A stretch of 64,000 nt of DNA from CALWPV01 sp045632125 (GCA_045632125.1 JAZQWC010000023.1:16633-80632), one strand, 5' to 3'; positions 8,963 through 18,415 are shown, counted from the first letter of the stretch. The notes: generated by a model from the letters alone, not told the origin. Program-made: numbers and translations.

Positions 8963-10042
8963 ATGAGTAATAAGCTGATTTTTATGGCCGGCGGCGGAAC
9001 CGCCGGTCATATCAACCCGAATCTGGCCTTGGTGCAGCCTTTGCAGAAGGCGGGCTATCGGGTGGAATATATGGGCCAGAAAAATGAAATGGAGTATTCG
9101 CTGGTAACGGCGGCGGGACTTCCCTTTCATCAGGTGGCAGCGGGTAGACTGCATCGCAGTTTGAATCCGGATACTTTGCTGACTCCTTTTAGAATATTGA
9201 AGGGAATCTTTCAGGCGATAAGAGTGATCCGCCGAGAAAAACCGGCGTTGATCTTTTGTAAAGGTGGGTTTGCCTGCGTGCCGGTGGCGATTGCTGGAAA
9301 GCTGACCGGAACCAAGGTGATATTGCACGAATCGGATCTGACACCGGGCTTGGCCAATAAAATTTGCGCTCCCTTTGCCAGCAAGATCTGTGTGACCTTT
9401 GAACAGACCTTGCAGCATTTGCCAAAAGACAAGACGGTGTTTACCGGAACGCCCATCCGAGCGGCCTTGAAAGATGGAAGCAGGGAAAAGGGCTTTGAGC
9501 TGACGGGTCTGGATCCGAAGGGCAAGCCGGTGCTGATGGTGGTTGGCGGAAGCCAGGGAGCCGGAGCACTTAACGATGTGATCGGTGAAAATCTGGAAGC
9601 ACTGCTGAATGACTATCAGATCGTACATCTGTATGGCGGTGAGGCCAGTGGTTATACGCCGAAAGAAGCCAAGGGCTATTTCGCCTTGGGCTATGCCAAG
9701 GAAGAAATGGCCGATCTGTTTGCCATGACGGATCTTGTGCTGAGCCGGGCCGGTGCGAATGCCATCAATGAGTTTCTGCTTTTGCAGCTGCCCAGCATAT
9801 TGGTGCCGCTGCCGCTTACGGTGAGTCGAGGCGATCAAATTTTGAATGCAGAGCATTTTGCGGAGAAGGGCTTTAGCTATGTACTTCCGCAGGAGAAGCT
9901 GAATCTGCAGAGCTTGCAAGCGGCACTCGGTCATGTGCAGGAGCATCGCAGTGAGTATTTGGCGGCTATGGGCGCCAGTGCGGCGAAAAATGGTACGGCA
10001 GAAGTGCTGAAAGTAATTTTGGAAACGATCATTAAAAAATAA
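8963..10042 (+). CDS. murG: MurG, lipid II-forming N-acetylglucosaminyltransferase
   Basis: The 359-residue GT28 glycosyltransferase transfers GlcNAc from UDP-GlcNAc to lipid I on the inner membrane face to make lipid II. Diagnostic motifs are MAGGGTAGHINPNLAL at the N terminus, HESDLTPGLAN, TGTPIRA, GGSQGAGALND and the C-terminal donor-site region SRAGANAINEFL. ATG 8963 follows AAGGAG by 8 bases. It is not in a dcw division cluster here, so it could be a second, orphan copy or the only one moved. nagZ downstream suggests a wall-turnover theme. Confidence 0.93.
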   Translation: MSNKLIFMAGGGTAGHINPNLALVQPLQKAGYRVEYMGQKNEMEYSLVTAAGLPFHQVAAGRLHRSLNPDTLLTPFRILKGIFQAIRVIRREKPALIFCKGGFACVPVAIAGKLTGTKVILHESDLTPGLANKICAPFASKICVTFEQTLQHLPKDKTVFTGTPIRAALKDGSREKGFELTGLDPKGKPVLMVVGGSQGAGALNDVIGENLEALLNDYQIVHLYGGEASGYTPKEAKGYFALGYAKEEMADLFAMTDLVLSRAGANAINEFLLLQLPSILVPLPLTVSRGDQILNAEHFAEKGFSYVLPQEKLNLQSLQAALGHVQEHRSEYLAAMGASAAKNGTAEVLKVILETIIKK

Positions 10043-10090
10043 ATATGAAATGCGGGTGCGAGGCACCAGGCGTTTCGGGAAGAGGATACT

Positions 10091-11695
10091 ATGGATGCTA
10101 AGTTAAAGAGAATGGTCGGACAGATGCTGATGTGTGGTTTTCCTTCTTTGGAGATGGATGATCAGGTAATTCGTCTGTTGGAAGATTTTGAGGTAGGTAA
10201 TTACATTTACTTTACCCGTAATATGAAGACAGCTGGCCAGGTAGCTCGTATGAGTAAGGCAATCAGCGATCGTGTATATGATAAATTGGGTGTGGCTCCC
10301 TTTATTTCTGCTGACCAGGAAGGCGGTGCTGTAAGCCGTATCGTGGAGGGTGCTGCTCTGGTAAGTGGTGCTATGGCTACTGCAGCTACCGTGCCTGCTA
10401 GTGTTTCTTCTAAAGGTTTGAGCCGCGAGGCTGCGCTGGCTCGTGTAGAGAAACTGGGAGAGAACCTGGGTCAGATCCTGCGTGCAGTAGGTGTAAACTT
10501 TGATTTGGCTCCTGACATGGACGTAAATATTGAGCCCAAGAACCCCATTATTGGTGCCCGTTCTTATGGTGATGATCCGGAGCAGGTGGCTGAAAAAGGT
10601 ATTGCTATGATGCGTGGTATGGAAAAAGGCGGCGTGATGGCTACCATTAAGCACTTCCCCGGTCATGGTAACGTATCTACTGACTCTCATTTGGATGTAC
10701 CCCATAATACCACTTGCCGTGAGGAACTGGAAAAGACTGAATTCCTGCCCTTTGAAAAGGCAATCAAGGCCGGTGCCAGCGCGATCATGACCGCTCACGT
10801 ATGCTATGACCTGGTTGATCCGAATACTCCCGGTACTTTGTCTAAGGTAATTCAGACCGGTCTGCTGCGCGAACAGTTTGGTTTTGATGGCATTGCCATG
10901 ACCGACTGTATGGAAATGGATGCGATTCGTGCGAATATGGGTACCGGTGAAGGTGCAGTGCGTGCTATTGAAGCCGGTGTGGATATTTTGACGATTTCTC
11001 ATACTTATGAGGCTGCTAAGCAGGCAGTGGATGCGATCTATGCAGCTTTGGAATCCGGTCGTTTGACCGAGGAACGTATTCAGAAGTCCTATGACCGCAT
11101 CATGAAGATGAAAGAGAAGATGGGTCTGCTGGAGCGGCAGAATATTGATGAAGAACAGGCTGCTAAGGTGATCATGGCTGCTGAAAAGCTGATGCTGTGC
11201 CGTGAAGTGGCTACCGATAGCATTACTTTGCTGAAGGGCAGTGTGAAACTGGATCTGGAAAAACCGGACTTTTTGGTAATTGCTCCCGATAGTGCGGCTT
11301 CCACCGGCGCTGAGGATATGAGAGCTGTAAGCTTTGCAGACCGCGCTGCTGCTCGTTTTGGCTGTTTGGCTGCTAAGATCCCGTTGAATGGTGAGGCTGA
11401 TGCTGCTAAGGCAATGCTGGAGTCTGCTGTTAAGATGGGCTTCAAGAAGGTAGTGCTGGGTCTGTTCAATGCTCGCTTCCGCGAGGGTCAGGTTAAGGTT
11501 CTGCGTGAAGTGGAAGCTATGCCCGGTGTACAGCTGACTGTAGTTCTGCTGGGTGCTCCCTATGATTATCCGCTGATCGAGCGTGCTGACGGCGTGGTTT
11601 GCTCCTATGAGTATACCGCTCTGAGCGTAGAGGCTCTGCTGGATGCTCTGGCCACCGGTGAATTTGCCGGTGAGAGCCCCGTAAAGTTTGAATAA
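10091..11695 (+). CDS. nagZ: Glycoside hydrolase family 3 beta-N-acetylhexosaminidase (NagZ-like)
   Basis: The 534-residue protein has the GH3 catalytic signature KHFPGHGNVSTDSH beginning at Lys187, whose Asp-His dyad is typical of NagZ enzymes. The putative nucleophile is Asp272 in MTDCMEMDAI. After the barrel (about 1-340) there is a second domain ending in VVCSYEYTALSVEALLDAL, similar to the two-domain forms of Bacillota. It should remove GlcNAc from muropeptides or glycosides. No signal peptide is visible, so a cytoplasmic recycling role is likely. It is the last gene before a strong terminator. Confidence 0.92.
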   Translation: MDAKLKRMVGQMLMCGFPSLEMDDQVIRLLEDFEVGNYIYFTRNMKTAGQVARMSKAISDRVYDKLGVAPFISADQEGGAVSRIVEGAALVSGAMATAATVPASVSSKGLSREAALARVEKLGENLGQILRAVGVNFDLAPDMDVNIEPKNPIIGARSYGDDPEQVAEKGIAMMRGMEKGGVMATIKHFPGHGNVSTDSHLDVPHNTTCREELEKTEFLPFEKAIKAGASAIMTAHVCYDLVDPNTPGTLSKVIQTGLLREQFGFDGIAMTDCMEMDAIRANMGTGEGAVRAIEAGVDILTISHTYEAAKQAVDAIYAALESGRLTEERIQKSYDRIMKMKEKMGLLERQNIDEEQAAKVIMAAEKLMLCREVATDSITLLKGSVKLDLEKPDFLVIAPDSAASTGAEDMRAVSFADRAAARFGCLAAKIPLNGEADAAKAMLESAVKMGFKKVVLGLFNARFREGQVKVLREVEAMPGVQLTVVLLGAPYDYPLIERADGVVCSYEYTALSVEALLDALATGEFAGESPVKFE

Positions 11696-11746
11696 CTCAT
11701 AAGAATAATGAATCGTTCCAGAAGTTGGGGAACATTGATGAAGAAC

Positions 11747-11789
11747 AGTCCTGCAAATTGAGAGATTTGCAGGACTTTCATGTTTTTTG
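11747..11789 (+). terminator. Terminator after nagZ
   Basis: A perfect 12-bp stem, AGTCCTGCAAAT (11747-11758) with 11765-11776, has a 6-base loop and is followed by TTCATGTTTTTTG. Confidence 0.85.
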
Positions 11790-11804
11790 TGAAAATGTTT
11801 TCTA

Positions 11805-11832
11805 TTGATTATTTTTGGATATCTGTTAAAAT
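11805..11832 (+). promoter_or_regulatory. Promoter of mntA-hepT
   Basis: TTGATT (11805-11810), 16 bases, TAAAAT (11827-11832) with an extended TG one base before the -10. It lies about 45 bases upstream of mntA. Confidence 0.6.
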
Positions 11833-11876
11833 AAAAGAGAAGAATAAGCATCATAGGAAAGGAGCTATGAACAGAT

Positions 11877-12176
11877 ATGGAAAAAAGATATACAGTCTCT
11901 CAAATTCGTGAAAGACTTACGCCTGTTTTTGATAGAAATAATGTGAGAAAAGCAATTCTGTTTGGCTCCTATGTAAAGGGCAATGCAACACCAAGCAGTG
12001 ATATTGATCTTTTAGTTGATAGCGGTAAAAAAGGATTAGCTTTTTTTGGTTTATTAGAAGATGTTTGTGAAAATGTAGAATGTGAAGTGGACCTAATTGA
12101 TGTATCGCAAATTATACCTGGTTCTAAGGTGGAAAAGGAAATCGAGGAGACGGGAGTTATAATTTATGAGCAATGA
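11877..12176 (+). CDS. mntA: MntA-like minimal nucleotidyltransferase antitoxin
   Basis: This 99-residue protein carries the MNT signature GSYVKGNATPSSDIDLLV (GSx8-9SDxD), with metal-binding acidic residues and a third acidic residue in ECEVDLIDV. In studied HepT/MntA pairs the nucleotidyltransferase neutralises the HEPN toxin by adding AMP groups to a tyrosine. The stop overlaps the start of hepT by 11 bases, typical of translational coupling. AAAGGAG is 12 bases from the ATG, a rather long spacing. Base composition is more AT-rich than the nagZ operon, consistent with an acquired module. Confidence 0.88.
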   Translation: MEKRYTVSQIRERLTPVFDRNNVRKAILFGSYVKGNATPSSDIDLLVDSGKKGLAFFGLLEDVCENVECEVDLIDVSQIIPGSKVEKEIEETGVIIYEQ

Positions 12177-12510
12177 AAAAGATAAAATTGTACTGCAAAA
12201 GATGGTAGAAAGAATTCAACGCACAATTCAATATTGTAGCGGAAGAACCTATGTTGATTTCGAAGATGAGATTATGCTGCAGGAAGCATGTGTTTTTAAT
12301 ATTCTTCAAATTGGAGAGATGGCAAAACAAAAATTAAGTCCGGCTATCACAGAAGCAAATTTGATGATACCATGGAAACAGATTTATGGTTTGAGAAATC
12401 GGATTGTGCACGGTTATGAAGGTGTAAGACTTAATATTGTATGGGATACAATTCAAGAAGATTTTCCGGTTTTATTAGAACAAATACTGCAGTTGATCGA
12501 TACATTATAA
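12166..12510 (+). CDS. hepT: HepT-like HEPN-domain ribonuclease toxin
   Basis: The 114-residue protein (DUF86/HEPN) carries the catalytic Rx4HxY motif as RNRIVHGY near residue 79-86. That motif supplies the RNase Arg and His and the tyrosine that MntA-type partners modify. The N-terminal half is helical with KMVERIQRTIQYC and the VFNILQIGEMAKQ helix that is common in this family. The pair is a type VII toxin-antitoxin system by current classification. The stop is only 19 bases from the response-regulator gene, so the toxin gene may be co-transcribed with a signalling pair. Confidence 0.88.
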   Translation: MSNEKDKIVLQKMVERIQRTIQYCSGRTYVDFEDEIMLQEACVFNILQIGEMAKQKLSPAITEANLMIPWKQIYGLRNRIVHGYEGVRLNIVWDTIQEDFPVLLEQILQLIDTL

Positions 12511-12529
12511 GTTGGAATGGAAGTAGTTT

Positions 12530-13225
12530 ATGTATAAAATAGCAATTTGCGATGACAGCCCTGCGGATACTTTGTATCTGCAGGGCCTTGTGTCAAACTG
12601 GGCTAAAAAGAAAGGTGAAATGATGGAGGTACAAACCTTTGCCTCTGCCGAAGCCTTTTTATTCGAATATGAAGAGGACAAGTCATTCGATATTCTTCTG
12701 CTGGATATTGAAATGGCGGAAATGGACGGTGTCACCTTAGCCCGAAAGGTGCGCAGCGGTAATCAGGAAGTGCAGATTGTGTTTATCACAGGCTACAATG
12801 ATTACATTGCCGATGGCTACGAGGTGGAAGCCCTTCATTATTTGCTAAAACCGGTAAAGGAAGAGAAGTTGTTTGAAGTGCTGGAGAGGGCTGTAGTGAA
12901 ACTTGCAAGGAACGAACAAGCATTACTGCTGGAAACTGCTGGTGGTGTGATACGAGTGCCTTTATATGAGATTCGGTGGATCGAAGTGCAGCGAAATTAT
13001 GTGACGATCCATGCCGCAGAGGAGTATACGATTAAAAAGCCCCTTTCCGAGGTGGAAGCAGAGCTGGATGAAGGATTTATGCGCACGGGCCGCTCGTTTA
13101 TTGTAAACCTGAAGCAGGTGCGGCGCATTGGGAAGACGGACGTGATCCTGGCAGACGGAAGCGCAGTTCCGCTGTCCAGAGGATATTATGAAAAGCTGAA
13201 TCGGGCGATGATCGAACGGTTTTGA
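12530..13225 (+). CDS. LytTR-family response regulator
   Basis: The 231-residue AgrA/VirR-type regulator has an N-terminal receiver domain (acidic pair Asp8-Asp9, phosphoacceptor Asp59 in ILLLDIEM, Lys in LLKPV) and a C-terminal LytTR DNA-binding domain (about 125-231, IRWIEVQRNYVTIH, GFMRTGRSFIVNL). LytTR regulators bind direct repeats at promoters of virulence, peptide-signal and exporter genes. It pairs with the kinase 27 bases downstream. It starts 19 bases after hepT and has no promoter of its own that I can see. Confidence 0.93.
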   Translation: MYKIAICDDSPADTLYLQGLVSNWAKKKGEMMEVQTFASAEAFLFEYEEDKSFDILLLDIEMAEMDGVTLARKVRSGNQEVQIVFITGYNDYIADGYEVEALHYLLKPVKEEKLFEVLERAVVKLARNEQALLLETAGGVIRVPLYEIRWIEVQRNYVTIHAAEEYTIKKPLSEVEAELDEGFMRTGRSFIVNLKQVRRIGKTDVILADGSAVPLSRGYYEKLNRAMIERF

Positions 13226-13252
13226 GAAAGATTACGAAAGGAGGTTACCGAA

Positions 13253-13912
13253 TTGGGCTTGATTTCTAAAATGATCGACAAGCGTATCGCTGCTTACCAG
13301 CGGGAGCTGGTGGAGACTCACTATCAGGAAGTGGAGAATATGTATCGGCAGATCCGTGGTTGGCGGCATGACTATCGGAATCACATTCAAGTGATGAAGA
13401 GTTATGCGGCATCGGATGATATGGATGCAATCAAGCGGTATCTGGATGAGTTGGATACGGACTTGTCTACGGTGGATGTAGCCATCAAAACGGGTAATGC
13501 CATGGCAGACGCCATTTTGAACAGCAAAATTTCATTGGCGCGGTCACGGCAGATTCCGGTCACGGTGGATGCCCATATTCCGGTGGCCCTGAAGATGGCG
13601 GAGCTGGATCTGTGTGTGATCATCGGTAACCTGTTTGATAATGCCATCGAGGCGAATCTGCCTTTGCCGGAAGAAAAGCGGATGATTCGCGTGTATATGG
13701 ATATGAAAAATACGCAACTCTATATGTCTTTTACCAATATGACCGCTTCAAAAAAGCGGATAAAAGAGGGCGGACGATTTCGAACTACCAAAGGTGAGGG
13801 TCATGGCTTTGGCTTAGTGCGGGTGGACGATATAGTAGCCCGCTATGGAGGCTACCTGTCGCGAAACAGCGAGGACGGAGCCTTTACAACAGAGATACTT
13901 TTACCGCAGTAA
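13253..13912 (+). CDS. GHKL histidine kinase lacking a membrane domain
   Basis: This 219-residue AgrC-like kinase keeps the histidine box WRHDYRNHIQ (His39), the N box NLFDNAIEA and the G box GHGFGL, but has no transmembrane or sensor segment. Normal AgrC relatives have about 400 residues with six or more membrane spans. The TTG start at 13253 is 8 bases after AAAGGAGG, which supports this short form as the real product and not a truncated call. It probably phosphorylates the LytTR regulator in response to a cytoplasmic signal. The alternative is a decayed sensor that lost its N terminus. Confidence 0.88.
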   Translation: MGLISKMIDKRIAAYQRELVETHYQEVENMYRQIRGWRHDYRNHIQVMKSYAASDDMDAIKRYLDELDTDLSTVDVAIKTGNAMADAILNSKISLARSRQIPVTVDAHIPVALKMAELDLCVIIGNLFDNAIEANLPLPEEKRMIRVYMDMKNTQLYMSFTNMTASKKRIKEGGRFRTTKGEGHGFGLVRVDDIVARYGGYLSRNSEDGAFTTEILLPQ

Positions 13913-13926
13913 TGATGTTAAATTGC

Positions 13927-13978
13927 AAAAAACAACTTGGAAACGCTTAATGAATAGCGTCAACAAGTTGTTTTTTTT
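13927..13978. terminator. Bidirectional terminator between kinase and MFS gene
   Basis: AAAAAACAACTTG (13927-13939) pairs with 13964-13976, with an inner ACGCT/AGCGT stem. T8 follows on the + side and A6 precedes, so it can serve both converging genes. Confidence 0.85.
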
Positions 13979-13999
13979 AATTTGCGAGTATTTAAAAAT

Positions 14000-15169
14000 T
14001 TAACTGTTTTGTCGAACCCGGGCGAAGATCAGCAGTGAAATCAACGAAACGGCCGCCCAGGAAGCAAACATGGGCAGATAGCCAAAGTGCAGGATCAGTA
14101 CACCATAGAGAGCGGAACCAATGCCGCCACCGAGGTAGGTGGCAAAGTCCATAAGGCCACTCACCGATGCCACATTTCCGCTCTTTAGAAAACGAATGGG
14201 ATAAATGGAAAGCAGCGAAGTATTAATCAGGGACACAGCAGTGTAAATCAGGCTCAGATACAACACAGCCACTACCGGCGATGTAGCTGCAAAACAAAGA
14301 AGCAGAGAAAAGATCGTGCAGGCGATGAAGCCGAAGGTCGATACCTGATGTTCACGTTCGCGGCATAGGCGGTAACATAAGGGGTATAACAGGCGGCCTA
14401 TCAGACCAACCACTGGAATAAACAGCACGAAATAAGCAGAGGCTTCCAGATCGACCTGGAAACGATCGATAATGAACAGCACCATCCATAAGCTGATATT
14501 TTCCTTCATAACGCCATGTGCCATGGCGGGTACCAGCATCAGTCTTGTTTCGCGGTCCTTTAAAAGACCAAATAGAGACAGGTGTTTCTTTTCACCGCCG
14601 GGGGCGGAAATGCTTTTGGTGGTGAGCAGGACGGCGCAGCCGAGGATCAGAGTCAGGGCGCCGGGTACGATGAAGGCATAGCGGATGCCGAAGGCGGAGA
14701 TAAAAGCTGTGTTGAGAATAATGGCCAGCATATTACCGGCGGCTACAGAAGTAACCATAAGGGAAGTTTTCTTTTTAGCGGTACGGGCATCGTAAAGGCC
14801 GGATACAATGCACAGCACCGAACTCCACAACATGGATTGGGCATAGGCATTGGTGGACCAGAACAGGAAGATCGCCGGGAAGGGCGGGAGAATACTAATG
14901 CAGAAATTGCTCAAAGCAACAACGACAAGGCCAATGGTGATCATGCGCCAGGGTGGCTGACGGTCGCTGAGGCTTCCATTAAACAAGCGACCCAGAGAAT
15001 AAATGATGGAAAAGGCACTGCCCAAAAGACCAATCTGCGCGGCATCGGCTACGTTGATGTCGATGAGCACCGAACTGGCCACAGAAAGGTTGACACGGGC
15101 TACATAGATGGAGCAGTAAGCCAAATATACAATGAGGAAAATAAGGCGTTTTTTGTTGTTGGTAAACAT
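14000..15169 (-). CDS. Major facilitator superfamily transporter (GlpT/UhpC-like)
   Basis: The 389-residue protein has about 12 hydrophobic segments and the MFS loop motif after the second (GRLFNGSLSDRQPPWRM), close to the GXXXD-R-X-G pattern of organophosphate:phosphate antiporters. The N-terminal YLAYCSIYVARVNLS resembles the GlpT/UhpC family opening. The substrate is not predictable from the sequence. The ATG at 15169 is preceded by GGAGAAAG. It stands alone, converging with the kinase gene across a shared terminator. Confidence 0.88.
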   Translation of the reverse strand: MFTNNKKRLIFLIVYLAYCSIYVARVNLSVASSVLIDINVADAAQIGLLGSAFSIIYSLGRLFNGSLSDRQPPWRMITIGLVVVALSNFCISILPPFPAIFLFWSTNAYAQSMLWSSVLCIVSGLYDARTAKKKTSLMVTSVAAGNMLAIILNTAFISAFGIRYAFIVPGALTLILGCAVLLTTKSISAPGGEKKHLSLFGLLKDRETRLMLVPAMAHGVMKENISLWMVLFIIDRFQVDLEASAYFVLFIPVVGLIGRLLYPLCYRLCREREHQVSTFGFIACTIFSLLLCFAATSPVVAVLYLSLIYTAVSLINTSLLSIYPIRFLKSGNVASVSGLMDFATYLGGGIGSALYGVLILHFGYLPMFASWAAVSLISLLIFARVRQNS

Positions 15170-15219
15170 AATACTTTCTCCGAATGGTATAAGTCATAAA
15201 ATGACCTTAGAATACAGGG

Positions 15220-15248
15220 ATCGTATCACAATACAAAGAGTTTGTAAA
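15220..15248 (-). promoter_or_regulatory. Promoter of the MFS gene
   Basis: Read on the - strand: TTTACA (15248-15243), 17 bases, TACGAT (15225-15220) with an extended TGA. It lies about 50 bases upstream of the start. Confidence 0.5.
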
Positions 15249-15362
15249 GGGAAAAGTGAACGGCTGCGATTCATCCCCAAGGAGAGACGGTCTGTCCCCA
15301 AAAAGAACAAAAACGGGAAAATTGGTTTATAGTAGTATCATCTAAAGGTGGGAGGATGGACG

Positions 15363-16577
15363 ATGCCATATACATTTGAAGAAGTGATTCAAAATGAAAT
15401 GATTCGAGAGCATAGAAAACGCCCACAACCGCGGTATCCGATTTGGGTCGAAGGACTAAAGGTGTTTTTAATGTTTATGGGGGCAGCCTGCATGATCTCC
15501 TATGCGGCGTATATAGCAGCAGGGTATGAGGCGGTGCCGTATACCATTGCCTTTTATGTTCAGCCTTGGCTTACGACTTATGTACGGCGTAAATGGAATG
15601 CTGTGATAAAAGATTTGATTTTGGCCGTCATTTTTGCAGCTTGGCTGCTGCTGGCTCCTAATTTGGCTACAGGTTTTACAGCGTTGGGGTATGTGATTTT
15701 GCTAACGGGGTATCAAATTATTAGGGAGTTTTCTTATGAGCCGGAAAGGGAAATCGGAACCTGTGTTGTAATTATAAATGGGGCATTTTTCTTGTTTGCT
15801 GGGTTGTTGATGATTTTACACCATCAATGGGGATTTGAGACGTTATTGAGTGTGCAGACGGTGTGCTATGCGGTGCTGCTTTTGAAGTATCGGCATTATT
15901 TGAATGTGGATGAGTTAATAGGAGAGCAAAAAAATACGAAGGAAAAAACAGAATTTTCAGAGCAGCGTATTAAAAATCATAATAACCGAATGTTTTGGGC
16001 CTTTTGCGCTATCGCTATCTTGTTAATTGTTGTAATCATTGGGCTTGGTACCGACAGAGCGCTGGCTAGGGTAGTAGATCAAGTCTTTACGAAAGCGGAA
16101 GATAATTTGAACGGTGCATGGCTGGGAAATCGGCCGCCAAGTATGGGAACATCGTTAGAGGAAGGGCGGGAGTGGCTGGTAACCGAGGATGAATTTACCT
16201 TAGCAATACTTTGTGGATACATAATTCGATGGATCTTGACATACTGGTATGTACTGGCTATTGCTGTATTTGTTTTATATTTGATCAAAGAAGATTATGT
16301 ACGTCGAAAGGAAAAGCGAAATTTCGAAAAACTGGGCTATGTAGAAACAGCCGAGTTTTATAAGGGCACAGCTCAAAAGCGACGGCGTAGAAGCTTTGCT
16401 CAGGTTTTCGATAGGAGCGAAGAAAATCTGGTGCGCCGGGCGTATTACAAGAGGGTAAAGGGGGAGATGGGAAAAACAGTGGAGCGAAGCGACACACCCA
16501 GGGAAGTAGGAGAAAAATTACCAGATGCGAAACAGCTAACAAAGAGGTATAATGAGATCAGATATAAAGGAGACTGA
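15363..16577 (+). CDS. Multi-spanning membrane protein of an ABC exporter operon
   Basis: This 404-residue protein has about six hydrophobic spans in its first 190 residues, a charged loop, a span near 215-240, another near 290-315, and a basic cytoplasmic tail. The tail motif SDTPREVGEKLPDA resembles the C terminus of DUF4129-type proteins, but the match is weak. I do not recognise a function. The ATG at 15363 is 6 bases after GGGAGGA. The gap to the first ABC gene is 5 bases, so the three genes are almost certainly co-expressed; the protein may be an accessory or third subunit. Confidence 0.8.
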   Translation: MPYTFEEVIQNEMIREHRKRPQPRYPIWVEGLKVFLMFMGAACMISYAAYIAAGYEAVPYTIAFYVQPWLTTYVRRKWNAVIKDLILAVIFAAWLLLAPNLATGFTALGYVILLTGYQIIREFSYEPEREIGTCVVIINGAFFLFAGLLMILHHQWGFETLLSVQTVCYAVLLLKYRHYLNVDELIGEQKNTKEKTEFSEQRIKNHNNRMFWAFCAIAILLIVVIIGLGTDRALARVVDQVFTKAEDNLNGAWLGNRPPSMGTSLEEGREWLVTEDEFTLAILCGYIIRWILTYWYVLAIAVFVLYLIKEDYVRRKEKRNFEKLGYVETAEFYKGTAQKRRRRSFAQVFDRSEENLVRRAYYKRVKGEMGKTVERSDTPREVGEKLPDAKQLTKRYNEIRYKGD

Positions 16578-16582
16578 TTCGA

Positions 16583-18415
16583 ATGAGAAAGAAAAAAGAG
16601 AAACCACGCTATAATATGTGGCAAAATAGCGGATTCATGATCCGAATGGCATGGAAGTATGAGAAGCAGGTGTTGGGCTTTGGTATTTTACAAGTGCTGG
16701 CTGTGGTTGGCAGCAGTCTGGTAAGCTTATTTGTCACGCCGGCAATCTTGAATGCGGTGCAGGCAAAGGTGTCGATTGTAGAATTGCTGCTGACCATTGT
16801 GGTATTTACTATTTTGTTAATTCTGTTCAATGGACTTAAGACCTATGTGGATCAAAATGCATTGTTTGGCCGCATCGGTGTGCGCAGTGTGCTTTTGGGT
16901 CTGCTGCATGAGAAGGTGAGTACTACATCATATATCAATATGGAAAATAAGGAATTCCAACTGCTATCGGATAAGGCTTCCGATGGGGTTTCCGGTAATC
17001 ATACAGCATCTGAACAAATCTGGATAACATTGTCCGAGCTTACACAAAGTGTGCTTGGTTTTATACTATTTTTACTGATGCTGACAGGGTTGGATCTTTG
17101 GATTATGGTGTTAATTGTGATTACTTCCGCGGTGGGATATGTGGTAAATAGTAAGCTTAGCAATTACGAATACGAGCATCGTGAAGAGATAGCAGTGGCA
17201 TCTAAACGTATATGGGGATATCAGGGAGCAGCTGTCGATGTTAAACTTGCCAAAGATATTCGTATATTTGGCTTGAAATCATGGTTGCAGGATGTGATGG
17301 ATAAAGCAGTTAAATCATTCAATGCCTTTCAGATCAAAGCAGCCAAATTATATTTTATAGGCAACATCGTAGATCTGTTCCTAGTCTTTTTGAGAAACGG
17401 TGCCGCGTATGCATATTTGATTGGACTGGTACTGGAACGGCAACTTTCGACAGCGGAATTTCTGCTTTATTTTACTGCGGTAGATGGTTTCAGTAATTGG
17501 TTTACCGGGATTCTAAATAACATGACAAAATTAAAGCGTCAGAGCATTGAAATTTGTACCATACGCGAATGTCTAGAATGGTCGGAGCCGTTTAGGTTTG
17601 AGGATGGAAAAGCCTTAGCGCTGCAGGAGCAAAAGACTTATGAGATTTGTCTTGAAGATGTTTCATTTCGATATCCGGGTGCATCGGAGGATACGATTTC
17701 CCATTTGAACCTGATACTTCATCCGGGAGAAAAGCTGGCTGTGGTGGGCCTGAACGGGACTGGTAAGACCACGTTAATTAAGTTAATGTGCGGTTTTTTG
17801 GATCCTACAGAGGGTCGGATATTGCTGGATGGCGTGGATATTCGGGTCTATAATCGCCGTGATTATTATAAGATGTTTTGTGCCGTGTTTCAGGAATATG
17901 GGTTGCTGGCGGGTTCTGTTGCTATGAATGTAGCGCAAGAAAATAAAAACATCGATATGGAAAAGGTTAAGAAATGTATTGCACAGGCCGGTCTGACTGA
18001 AAAGATCGAAAGCTTACCTAATCAATATGAATCGCTGATGGAACGTACAGTATATGAAGATGCAGTTACCCTTTCTGGCGGTGAGACGCAGCGTTTGATG
18101 CTGGCAAGAGCCTTGTATAAAAATTCACCTATTGTGATGTTGGATGAACCTACAGCCGCCTTGGATCCCTTGGCCGAAGAAGATATTTATATGAAATATA
18201 ATCAAATGACCAGTGGACGTTCTTCGGTTTATATTTCCCATCGTTTAGCATCGACAAGATTTTGTGATCGAATCATTTTACTGCAGGATGGCGGTATTTT
18301 GGAAGAAGGAACGCATGCACAACTAATGGCACTGGGCGGTCAGTACGCCCAGCTGTTTGAAGTACAGAGCAGATATTATCGGAAAGGAGAGATAGAAGAT
18401 GCGGAAATCCAGTAA
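16583..18415 (+). CDS. ABC exporter half-transporter, first subunit
   Basis: The 610-residue protein joins a six-helix exporter membrane domain (about 20-330) to an ATPase domain. The ATPase shows Walker A GLNGTGKTT, signature LSGGETQ, Walker B IVMLDEPTAALD and the switch His in YISHRLAS. The partner gene overlaps its end by 17 bases, the arrangement seen in heterodimeric multidrug or peptide exporters. Neither chain has a peptidase C39 domain. The cargo is unknown; a LytTR system lies 2.7 kb upstream, which makes a peptide or antibiotic possible but not shown. Confidence 0.94.
   Translation: MRKKKEKPRYNMWQNSGFMIRMAWKYEKQVLGFGILQVLAVVGSSLVSLFVTPAILNAVQAKVSIVELLLTIVVFTILLILFNGLKTYVDQNALFGRIGVRSVLLGLLHEKVSTTSYINMENKEFQLLSDKASDGVSGNHTASEQIWITLSELTQSVLGFILFLLMLTGLDLWIMVLIVITSAVGYVVNSKLSNYEYEHREEIAVASKRIWGYQGAAVDVKLAKDIRIFGLKSWLQDVMDKAVKSFNAFQIKAAKLYFIGNIVDLFLVFLRNGAAYAYLIGLVLERQLSTAEFLLYFTAVDGFSNWFTGILNNMTKLKRQSIEICTIRECLEWSEPFRFEDGKALALQEQKTYEICLEDVSFRYPGASEDTISHLNLILHPGEKLAVVGLNGTGKTTLIKLMCGFLDPTEGRILLDGVDIRVYNRRDYYKMFCAVFQEYGLLAGSVAMNVAQENKNIDMEKVKKCIAQAGLTEKIESLPNQYESLMERTVYEDAVTLSGGETQRLMLARALYKNSPIVMLDEPTAALDPLAEEDIYMKYNQMTSGRSSVYISHRLASTRFCDRIILLQDGGILEEGTHAQLMALGGQYAQLFEVQSRYYRKGEIEDAEIQ

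Noticed and set aside
10103..11854. Long antisense frame over nagZ
   Set aside because: Same effect of codon bias; no start signals or recognisable domains.
13253..13912. Frameshifted full-length AgrC kinase
   Set aside because: There is no coding for membrane helices upstream in any frame, since the regulator gene ends 27 bases earlier, and the TTG start has a strong Shine-Dalgarno.
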